Positions 23,561 to 34,900 of a stretch of 64,000 nucleotides of DNA are shown here, piece after piece. The stretch is from Hetaerina americana (Eukaryota > Arthropoda > Insecta > Odonata > Calopterygidae). Location of the stretch: assembly GCA_022747635.1 (NCBI GenBank), contig JAKTNV010000023.1, positions 2,014,848-2,078,847 of the forward strand, read 5' to 3'. Each line of letters starts with the position of its first letter. Position 1 is the stretch's first letter. The notes below the pieces were generated by a model. That model was not told where the DNA came from. It saw only the letters and a list, made by a program, of their open reading frames with translations, and did not search any database. The position numbers were made by a program, and so were the translations under genes.

Positions 23561-23965
23561 ATGATGATAGAAGTAGATTGGAGGCTTGAAATATGGGCGT
23601 GGAGAAGAATGGAGAAGGCAAAATGGACCAAAAGGAAAGCAAATGAGGAAATACTAGGAATGGTGGGCGAGGAAAGGGGTTTGTTGGAAGAAATCCTATG
23701 GAGGCAGGAAAAGTGGATGAAGGGGGTATTGACCGGCAGTGGGATGTTGAAGACTGTAATAGAGGGGAGAATGTTAGGTAAACGAGGAAAGGGCAGGAAC
23801 AGGATAGGGAAGTTGGACGGGATGAAGGGAGGAAGGAAGTACTCAGAGATGAAGAGGGACTTGATGTAGAGTAGGTTGCTGGGCTGTGTTCTGTAAGGAG
23901 TTACAAAATATTTATTCGATTGTTGTGTCCATCCAAAAACCTACGTTAACCAGTAGAGGCCTTAG
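23561..23965 (+). mobile_element. FADD-type LINE, 3' fragment
   Basis: The frame at 23561-23869 encodes the typical C-terminal block of this family: RRMEKAKWTKRKANEEILGM, EERGLLEEIL and KTVIEGRMLGKRGKGRNRIG. The tail GTTGTGTCCATC...AAACCTACGTTAACCAGTAG (about 23922-23958) matches the tail of the copy at 1130-3072. It has a 102-aa open frame but no catalytic domain. Confidence 0.85.
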
Positions 23966-24309
23966 TGGCATGCTGCATGGACTATAGAAAGCTGACAAAG
24001 TTATAACAGCTATAAATATTTAAAGTGCTGCTTTAGAAACGCATCCATTCAAAGTAAAAATGATGTAAATGGGACCCACAGAGCTATTATGGGAGTTGTC
24101 AAATTTGCCTTTAATAACCATGGCAAATGTGGGAGATGGCAGATATTTCACATTCATCTTTAATCATACAGATGCAGAGGCTTATGTAATAGAAAAGCTT
24201 TAACAGGATTATAATTGCAGGAGCACCTCGAGTGGATTTAAAAAAGTGCTGAGGGTGCACATTACCTGGTCACATTTCTTGTGAGAGAAATGAAGTATTT
24301 TACATAGCT

Positions 24310-24765
24310 GTGGCTAGCAATGTCTCTAAAACAAAATGTTATGGTGACTCTAAACCTTTCTATTGGTATCAGCAGTTAGCCAGAGTAATTTGGGAACTAT
24401 GTACGAGTCTCGTATGTTGTGGAGTAATACAAAATCTTGGGCTGTCTATAGGATGGAATAATATTAAAAACGAGAAATGGTTAGTCCTGGAGAGAATTCA
24501 AAGGGCTATTAAGAAAGCAACTAAAACATTTAATTTCAGGAGATGGTTCCCTGCAGAAATATTATTCAACAGAGGGGGGAGTAAACTAATTGGCATGGGC
24601 TTTAAGGGTGTCAATGCTGAGGCTTTATTGATAAAGGTGATGAAAGAACAGTCTCAGTATGTTTATTTTTACTGGGAAAACGTAAGGTTTGGAGAGGAGC
24701 AAAAATTTGCCAATGAGCAGGGGAGGGTACAGAAGAAGTCTCCTCGACTGCACCCGTCAGGTTAA
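24310..24765 (+). CDS. Unidentified 151-aa open frame
   Basis: The frame is longer than most random frames here and contains LVLERIQRAIKKATKTF, which resembles the LE-x-IQRRA segment near the C terminus of some LINE reverse transcriptases. A basic tail, QKKSPRLHPSG, follows. There is no clear match to a host family, no splice evidence and no in-frame extension. It may be a LINE relic or chance; I do not assign a function. Confidence 0.25.
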   Translation: MASNVSKTKCYGDSKPFYWYQQLARVIWELCTSLVCCGVIQNLGLSIGWNNIKNEKWLVLERIQRAIKKATKTFNFRRWFPAEILFNRGGSKLIGMGFKGVNAEALLIKVMKEQSQYVYFYWENVRFGEEQKFANEQGRVQKKSPRLHPSG

Positions 24766-25757
24766 TTTGCACAAATAGCAATTTTGTCAGGCAAATTAAT
24801 TGAAAAAACGTGGAAAAGTGGCGTTATTAATGCATAATTACAACTGGAAATTGAGAATATAAAAGTTATCCGTCAAAAAATTTACTTTTTTACCATTAAC
24901 CTGCAATTCATTTGATGTAAGGCATACATTGTGATAAGAGCACGTAAAATCGTTAATTGTCAGGGTAATGAACAAGGAAAGGCTTTGTATTTTCGTCACC
25001 GTTCGAAAAAGTGACTATAAAACTACAAAATCTGAACTTTTAACTAAAATGACATACCCTTCAGATTCCGTTGACGGTGGAATCTCTTTGAAGTGCTGAT
25101 ACCTACTGTAGCCCTTGATCGCGTGTAAATAAAGATGAGCCAACTAGATAAATTAAATGACTAATCAGGCACATGAATTTCTACTCCAATCCGACCAAAG
25201 AGTTAATTTCATGCTTCGAGCCGAGATATGCTTCCATTTATTTTTTATATAACCACTTTCAAGTAATTACAATTTCTAATATGATTTCTAAGCAATATTA
25301 TGATACACTGTCTCAATAATAGGTGATTAGAGTTCAGCATCTCGCCAATAACAATTCATCAATTCATTAAAACTCGAGACTTTGTCAACTAACCGAACAG
25401 ATTATCGCGATCATCCAGGATAATATAGTGCCATGTGACTTGCATTTGTTTGAGGATTTAATTCTAGCGCATTTAGTAAACGTTTGTTTCTTATGTTACA
25501 TGCACAAGAACTTTCGATATGGATTGCCTTGTTTTTGCAAATTGTCTGCAACGAATAGTGAATTTGTAAATGAATGTTTGAGACGGGTGGTCATAGCTAT
25601 TTTCATAACATTTTGTTGTTATTTGTGTCTGGGACGTCACTATCTTGGTTATTAAATCCTTTTTGGGGACCTTATGAATGTGATGTGCTGAAAATATTTT
25701 TATGGCTACTGGCTCTTAGGCAATCTCTTTGTCTTTAATTGACATCGAAATAATATC
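24766..25757. other. Region upstream of the ERI3-like gene
   Basis: I see no recognisable repeat or gene. This should hold the promoter and 5' untranslated region of the exonuclease gene, but no TATA box or initiator can be singled out. Confidence 0.3.
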
Positions 25758-25919
25758 ATGCATCGGAACATGACAACTTCGTATCGATACTGGAGTAATG
25801 CACACCCATTTGTATCTAGGAGGCGAATTCAAAAGGAAAATATCTGTCAAAAATTTGATTATTTCCTTATTGTAGACTTTGAGGCTACATGTGAAAAATC
25901 TACCACGATTAATCCACAG
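25758..25919 (+). CDS. ERI3: ERI3-like exon 1
   Basis: This exon has 54 codons from the first ATG and ends CAG before donor GTTGGA at 25920 (phase 0). It holds motif I, IVDFEATCEKS. The following intron is only 83 bp (25920-26002), unlike the others. A 130-aa minus-strand open frame over this exon is its shadow. Confidence 0.9.
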
Positions 25920-28900
25920 GTTGGAACACTTCAATTTTATAATAGTTCCATAGTATTTTTCTATGTGTAATAATTGTAACATCTCCCTGTCTGTTTCTCT
26001 AGGAGATAATAGAATTCCCTTGCTTAAGATTGAATGCAATTTCATTGGAGATTGACAGTATGTTTCATCAGTATGTGATGCCTGTCCATAAACCTGTGCT
26101 ATCTCCATTCTGTATTGATCTCACCGGCATATTACAGGTAGATGAATAATGATAACAGCTAATTGCACTTCCTAACCAATGTTATTGTTTTACTTTTTTC
26201 TGCCTTCCATCAGGCCAATGATAAAAATCTTGCGTTATTTCTAATTGAGGACAGAATTTCCTTCTCGACCTCGGTTTTGCCATTGTATAAAGTTATCAAA
26301 GCGATTGTTTTGTAAACAAAAAGTCGACATCTGCCATTAGTCTAGCATTAATACTTCCATCTGCTGGATTAGCAACCTCTGTGTGTAAAAGAGACGACCC
26401 CAAGCACTGCCAAGTTATCATTTTTATTTTCTTGTAATAGCTGTCGTACAATTATTCGTTAGGTAAACTGGGAGTTGTTCAACACAAACTTAGATCGACA
26501 GAAAATCACTGGTGGCTGTAATGATCGGAAATTGAATTCATGTGCATATTCTGCTTTAGCATTCTTATGCCACCAACTTCAAGAGGTTGACAATAATATA
26601 TTCGGTAGTTTATTGGCCTTGATCCATATAATTGCAGAATAAAGTTGTTCGAGAACAAAGAATACATTATTCAACAATAATGAAGTACTATAATTGATAT
26701 TAAAATTCGAAAAAACCAAATAAAGCTAAGACATTTACCATCACATTGTTGGTTCTCCAGATAAATTTCATCTTTTCTATTATTAAAGGCATTATTTTGT
26801 GGATTGCTTAGTTTCATTTATGTTAAATTTATTCATGAAAAGTTTCTTGAGGAGTGAAAAAAGTAACTAAAACATCAATGCTATTATAATCATTTCTTCT
26901 TTCTTGATTTGAAGAATAAGTATACTATAGTGCATAGAAGCATATATCAAATGAAAAATCATTCCTTGTGGTTCAAGAAGGAAGTGTAAAAATTAGAGAA
27001 ATCAATCAAGTTAAGTTTGTTGTAAAGTAAAGTACTATTGGACAATTTCCTACGCTAATGTATAAAAAAGGGATTTGAAATATTTCATAGTTGCTCATTA
27101 TTTCATCACGTAAACTTTTTAGAAGTTATATTTAGCTGTTGAGCATATTCATTACCATTTATATGACAGTTGTACAGTGATTGCCACAGTGTAGCTGTTG
27201 ATAGATATTTCCAGTGAGTCTTATAGAACTTTGGATTAGATGCTATTTAAGTATCTGGATATGAGGCCAAGTGATATACAAGAATTAGCTTGCATGTAAC
27301 TGTAACGATGATGGTGAAAACTTAGCTTAGACTTGGAGTCAAATTTAACTCCAATGTGTTTTATATTTGTTAATTGACAGGGTGGATTTCCATGGTGTCC
27401 GTTATGATGTAGGTGTGATTTTTTCCAGTGAAATACTGCAGAAAATAATTAATTTTTCAAACAAACAAAATAAGCTCACACCAGTCTTCCAACCTTTGAA
27501 GACCATTTTTTTTGTTTGAGATAATCATATGTTGATTGAATAGTTTGTAAAATTTTCAGGTTATCTGCTTGAGGGTAAGGAATTGGATTGTTGGTAAAAC
27601 AATATCATTTATAAATAGATTAAATAGAACAGGGCCGATGTATAAGACCCATGAGGAACTCCTGTGTTTCATACAAACTTTTAAATTAAAGTGAGTCAAG
27701 TGTCACAACATGGTCTAACAAATTACTATATGCAACAATCACTGGGCCAGGCAACGATGGATCCGGGTTCAAATCTCGGTCAAGCGAATGATTTTTACAA
27801 TGAAATTGTTGCATTGTCTCTCTAGTTCAGATAACTTTCCTAGCAAGCATGTAATGCTCCAGTAATTCCCTGTGAGTGTCATTTTCGTAGAAAGACTTAA
27901 TTAACAGAATTGAAGGGCTTGCTAAAATATCAGTTTTTTGCACCTGATTGCATCGCATGTTAGTCGGTTTTATAAATTCAGAAGATTTGTTGGGTTGACA
28001 GTCCTTAATTAAAACCATGTCATTCAGGGAGAATGGTAGTGTTAAATGATGGTCAGTTCCAAGTATTCTATATTTTTAGCTAGGATTGATGACTGGAAGT
28101 AGGGAAAAAATTCTTTACAATATTTTTATTGCCCTGAATGTGAATTTGAGCTTAATATACATAGATGATTTTAAAAGAGTTTAAAAAATTCCAGCAATAA
28201 TAGATTCGTTCAAAGGTATATATTTTTAAAATTTCTGATAATTCTCTTAATTTTATTCAAAGATGATCTCCCACGATAGCAGCAGCAGACATTTTTACTT
28301 CTGTGAGAAATTTTCCTCAAGCAATGAGTACAACTTCCTTTATATTTATTGTCTCCCATCTTTAAATATATAAAACCATATTCTAGATGTGCTCTAGGGA
28401 ATAGCAGTCTCTATCTTACCCTCCTGCAGCATTACATTGGCCTTAGCTGATGATTTTTGTTGGGAAAAATCAAAGTTTAAATTCAGAATTTTGTGTTACC
28501 ATTGCCTTAGGCAACTGAGCTGGGCTAGGAGAACTGAGCATGTTTCTACTTACAGCAACTGCCACTAAACCGTGCTGGAGCCAAATCTATGAAAGTTGGA
28601 CCACATATACATTATTACACTGGAAGCTACCAATTTAACATGAAACTAAATTTTTGCACCGTAACTGTCCTATATGGATAAAAATTACATGATCACTATG
28701 TTTTAAACTGACCTCATATTTTATGCAAGAATTTTTTAAGTTTTATCAATCTCCTAAGCTCACTGAAAGCCAGCAAGGAAACTACTTGATCTGTAAGTAG
28801 TGATGGGCATAAATAGTTTTATTAAAATTTTCTAATTCATTATTGGCAGAAATAATAGTCAGTTCACACTACCAATTAAAAATTAAACACAATTCGTCAA

Positions 28901-31900
28901 TGCAAAAAATTGCATTTATTGAGATTTTATTTACATAGCGTAATCAGTAGTTTCTAGTGGGATCTATACTTTCAGAGAGATATTAATGGCTGAACGGTAG
29001 GGAGCGCAGCTGAAAAGAGAACTGGTTTTCAAAGATCGTTAGTATAAATTAGGTCCCAGCAGATTTTCAAGAGCATAGTAAATGATATTGACTAGCTGAA
29101 AGTGCTAAGAGCAAAATGAGTTAATCAAGACTTATGGCTGAGATGAGTATCTTTTAAAAGATTCATTGTTTGTAAATGACAAGGCAGCCCCACTTACCAC
29201 TTGAGGTAGAGTAAAATGATCCCATAAGATGACATCAGAGTAATTATCAAAGTCAATAAAGTCTCAATTGAGCCTGTTGTTTGTGCTTGCGAACAAGTAT
29301 GAATGCCCTATGGACTCCCTGGTTAGATCCTTTTATTTATTATTGAGGTTATCTTCAATGGTAACAGGTTAAATTTCAATACGGATTTTCAATCAAGAAG
29401 TAATAGTCACCAATGTTGTAAACCTATTGGAATGTTGCCATTTAAATTGTCATGTGCATGAGCTAATATGTATAACTAGTCAATCTTTTACCTTATTTGA
29501 CAATGCTATCTCTAATTACAATCATATTCATGGTCAGTCATCCTTTATTTTGAGCTATCTCTGGCCACTTATCTATTGTAGTAGTATTTCCTATTTCCAC
29601 CACATAAGCAAAAAAGACATTTAATAGATGCTCCCTTTCTGAAGCGTATGTATCTACTTTAGTTGATCTCTTTCCTCTTGATCAACTGTCTAAGGTGTTT
29701 TCTCCAGTGAACTTAAAGCTTAATGTGATAGCTTAAAAGAATGTCTTTGACATATTATTGTACTTTTTGAATATTGCACTCCATAAGAAAAACAGCCAAA
29801 AATTCTAAAGCAGGATTTCTGAAAGTTGGGTTACTGATTAAATGCTACAGGGTTCATATTTCTTAAAATACTAGCTATATCTACTATAAGTAATGATGAT
29901 GAGCATGGTAAGTTAAATAATAATACTACCAAATCATTAACAATCCTAGTAAATCATGTAATAACGAAAGACAAATGCAGATTACAAACATAAAGACATT
30001 TGGAATATCACAAAGTGAAACATTCGAATAATTTTCTTCTGTACAACAACCAATAATATCTCCAGTAGATAGCGTAATTACTGACTAGACACAGTTGGTC
30101 ATTAACTGTGTGCATTTCTTCTCTCAACATGAAGCATCCTTTACCTCTGATTCCTATCATGATAATTGCCTGACCCCTACTTCTAATGTTCCAAATATCC
30201 CTTTACCACTCTCCCACTGTACAAATTATGAATTAAAAGTTATTTTCCAAACCTTTGTATCAAAATGTAGTGTTGGAGTTCATGAGCACCCAAATGCAGC
30301 CATAAAGCCTCTTAAAATTGCTCTCTGTCAGTTGAAATGTCCCCTTCTGTGTTAAGTCGATGAGTGCCTCAGATTAGGAATTTTTCCTGCCCAATGAAAA
30401 ACTGCCTGGATTATTCCCCTTGGTCTCTGATCTTTTCCCACACTCCTGATGAGACTTCCGTGGCATTTTTATGTCGGAAGACCCAGCTGATTAATAATTT
30501 TTGTTTCTAGGATGGCTGTAATAGCAAAGGTCCTTAGATTGTATTTTTATTCAGATCAGAGCAATTTTAGTTGTTTTTTTAATAATTTAATATTTCTCAA
30601 CCCTGTAATGAATGTCCATCCAAAAGTCCAAGTTTGACCTGGAGGGCTGGGCTTTTCCATGCATCTCTTGCTGTCTTCCATGCTTTGGTAAATAATTAAG
30701 AGAGGCTCAAATGAATGTTATTAAAGTAAAGCGAAAGGAGTCATGCTCTCGATCAGAGAAAATGTTCCAAAAGAGGCCAAGGTGAACATTATTGAACACT
30801 TAATGGAAATTACTTGCCGAAATTGTAGACACAATTATCAACCCAAAGGTCAGTTTATAGGTGATGGTAGAGTTCACCCAATAAGTCATCATGTGGAAGT
30901 CACACATGAGGGTAGAGTGGCCTGTTCCTTTTCCAGTTTCGGCTATTGTTTCCCAGAAAGATCTCATACCAGGAAAATCACATAGCTTGGGTGAAACTGA
31001 GGTTGCCCAGAAAAACTTGGAAATCAAACCCAGGCCCTCCAGTCAATAGTCCAATGCTCAACCCCTGGACTACTATGCCTCATATAAATGACTAAATAGT
31101 TTGAAATTCAGAGGGAATACTCAAACTAGGTGAATACTCAGAAAAAACTGGAGATACACTCCTTTAACATTTATAACCTCCATCAATAATTTATTTTACA
31201 GAGAATGAGAAAAACTGAAATGAACTTTTAAAAGGAGGCAAGATGATTGATGCAGTGTGTTCTAATGCATCAATGGTCAATGCATTGTGATTTTTGCAAA
31301 GTTTACGAGTATTATCTTTGGGGTGGCTAGTGACCAGAAGAAAGCATTCATGTGCTCAGGAGTATAGTATTCTCAAAACAGCTTATTTACTATTAAGTAA
31401 AAAAAATCAATGTATCTTTCCACAAAGGTTTTTATTTGGTACAACTAGTTCCAATGCATTGGCATCATCCTCCGGTACAAAGTTACTGATACAGATCGGT
31501 CATATATTAAATGTAGCTTATTTATTCTTGGTCCCTCAATTTTTCTCTGAAACAAAAGGGTTGCGTAGTTGCTTCCAGGTTGAAAATGAAAACTGTAATA
31601 TACAAAGCGAACGGTAACTACGGCCGTATAAATATAATGGGAAGAGTTCACCCCAGCCGTACTCTTATAAATGGGCAAAGGATGGGTGGGGGATATTGGA
31701 GAAAATAGAAACAGTAAATCGATAAAAATTATAAAATTAAATAATTAACTGAAAATAAGACTAACAATGAATATAGTAAAAAACTGAAAATAATTGAAAT
31801 ATTTAAATACCGCAAACGGTTAGAACAATGAAATGGAGGACTGCAAATAAATCACGTACTATCTAGCTTGGATATACTATACAGCATTGATCTATGCTAG

Positions 31901-34900
31901 TCTCAAGCACTCAAACGCACGTAGTAAAATTAGAATAATACAAAAAAAAATTATTTTTTTTTTAAAAAATACTAAAAAAGTGAAAATTAATCACGCATTC
32001 TCTAGCTTGGATGTACTATGCAGCAGTGATCCTTGCTAGTCGCATACACTCTCACTCAATCAGGGCTTACGAGAGGTTTCCCTCTGTGTCAGGGGCCCAC
32101 CAATCACACGTAGTGAAATAAAATTAAGAAATATAATAAACGAAAAATGATCACGCGCTCTCTAGCTCGGATTTACCATATAGCATTGATCCTTGCTAGT
32201 CACAGGCACTCACCTTCAATCAGGGCTTAGGAGAGGTTCCCTCTGCGCCAGTGGCCCGTCAGTCACACGTATAATAATAAAGGCAAAATAATCACGCATT
32301 CTCTGGCTTGGATGTACTAAGCAGCAGTGATCCTTGCTAGTCGCATACACTCCCACTCTATCAGGGCTTACGAGAGGTTTCCCTCTGCGTCAGGGGCCCA
32401 CCAATCACGCGTAGTGAAATAAAATTAGGAAATATAATAAACGAAAAATGATCACGCACTCTCTAGCTCGGATTTACCATATAGCATTTTTTTTCCTGAG
32501 CTCAGTACACTTATTTTCCGGACGAACCCTGTATGCCTTTTGTCCTGCTTCAATGACCATGTTTCCACGCCGTACATAACCATGCTCCATATCAAAGTTT
32601 TAAGGATCCTTTTCTCAACATCCTTACTCAACGTCGGTATTATCAATTCCCTCCTCCTAATGAAAGCTTAATTGCCTAATATAATTCTTCTTCTTATATT
32701 ACTTTGACCATTTTGGTCCAAAACACTTTCAGGGTAAATTCCAAAGAAACTGCGGGAGATGCCGCAACAGTAACTTTTAACAGAGTCATCTGCTAATGTG
32801 CATTTCAATACAACATTTTCAGAGTGTGAAAATCATTCGCCTTGACTGGGATTTGAACCCAGATCCCTCAATATCCGGTCGAGTGCTTTAGCCACTTAAG
32901 TTATCAAGGCATCCTCTTAACCTTTCAAGGTAGTTTAAGTGTTTCACTTGATTGAGGATAAGAAAAGATCCTCATTATTTCAGTTGTGTTTTGGCAAAAG
33001 AAAGGGGCTCAGAGTAAAGGAGTTGCTATGGTATATCCAGCCCAGACTGCCAAAACTTGAAGAAGTGCAAAGTTTTGTAAATCTTATGGTGTATCCACCA
33101 TAAGATTTACATCTTATGGTATCCACCATACATATTATGGTATCCACCATAAGATTTACATCTTATGGTGGATAAGAAGGTGTATGGTGGAATCTTATGG
33201 TGTATTGGCTTCATCTGCATACCCTCAAATGGACACTAGCCCCCTAAGGTTGTTGTCATTCTCCTCGATTTACCATTTACTTCCTTTGTCCCAATGTTGC
33301 TATAGAAATATATACTAGATGCATGAAACATTATAAAATGTATGAAGTTCATTGCATCATTTTTCAAGTATGTATATATCAGAGTCTGAAAGATTCTACA
33401 ATTAACTTGGTGTAGTCATTAATTAGATTTATAGTGTGAAAGATTATCTAGAGAGGAGCATTTTATGTTGGTAAATTTTATGATTGCTTTCAGGAAGTTT
33501 TGGCTGGGCAACCTCATTTTGAGAAATGTATGGATTTATTTCATGAATGGATGGTCAAAGAATGTTTGCTCAGCACCAAGTTTGCTTTCATTACCTGCGG
33601 TGATTGGGATTTCAAAGTAATGTTGCCCGCACAGTGCAGACTCTCTGGAATTCCAGTGCCGCATTATATGAAACAATGGATAAATATAAAGAAGGTAAAT
33701 TTCTTGGAAAATTATATAATAATAATAATTGGTGTACCGTGGAAATTGATAAAATTATTGAATTAAAAAAACACTTTTCTAATATTATTTCATTATGTAT
33801 GTTAAGATATATCAGTCAAATTGATTCCCTCAATATAGATAGGCATGGACTGAGTAACTGTAGGCTACGGATCAAATACTTGATATCAGTTCAAGTTAGG
33901 TTCTCTTTTGGGGAACAAGTTTTGTAGCATAACTAGTTGCATAGGTGTTTTGTAAAAAGGATGCTTTAATCTTGGGACAATTGTTATCTCATGAGAAAGC
34001 TAAATTGCGATCCATTTGAGACCATTGAAACTGTGTGAAAATTTTTTAAAATATATAGCTAAGCATGACAGATAAGTAACTTATTTTAATTTAATCAATT
34101 TAAGGGAAAATAATGCATATTTTTTTATTCATTTTTTCAAAAACCAAAGCATGGAAATTTAAATTATTTTACAAAAATGTAGTTGTTAAAAAAAAAAACA
34201 CAGTTATCAACCCATAGATCGGTTCAGTTGGTAATGGCTGAGTTCACCCAATACTAAGTCCAACATCATGTGAAATGCACACATATTGGCAGGGGGGTGA
34301 GATCCATGATTTCCATAGGTTTCCCGGGAAGTTCTTGCCCCCAAAAATCCTCACAGCTCGGGTAGAGCTGAGGGTGTTGCCCGGGGCCTCAATGTCAATG
34401 ACTCTGGTTGGAAGTCTTATTCTCTTACCCTTGACTACCATGTCCCCTGCATACATATAATGCAGACACAAATATTGCCCAATGCATGGGTAGTTGCATT
34501 ATCATAAACAAATGTACTCATGTATTTGAAAATGCAGAAAGGGAAATAATCTGCTAAAGTTTGGGGAATTTTTCCAATGTAATAAGCTTTATTTCTTATT
34601 TTAGCATTATGAGAAGACTAATTGGAAAACTTCTTTCTTGCATGTATTATGTTACTGAAGAGACGCTAATTAGAGTCATGTCTGCTGTATAACTATTTGA
34701 TGAAATATTTTACAGATTCATTTCTTTTCCTATTGCCTATTTTCAGACATTTGGTGAAGCAACTGGTATATATGGACATGGACTCATGAAAATGCTGCGC
34801 ATGTTAAATTTAAAGCATATAGGGAGACATCATAGCGGAATTGGTTTGTAATCCCTATTTCTTCATTGATTATATTTAGTCTTTTAAATATTTATTTACC

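Noticed and set aside
25716..26108. 130-aa minus-strand open frame
   Set aside because: It is the shadow of ERI3-like exons 1 and 2, which carry the catalytic motif on the plus strand.
32839..32910. Possible tRNA gene (anticodon position GGA)
   Set aside because: C33 replaces the invariant U, a tRNA-Ser would need a long variable arm, and the unit continues into a repeated SINE body also seen at 27734.
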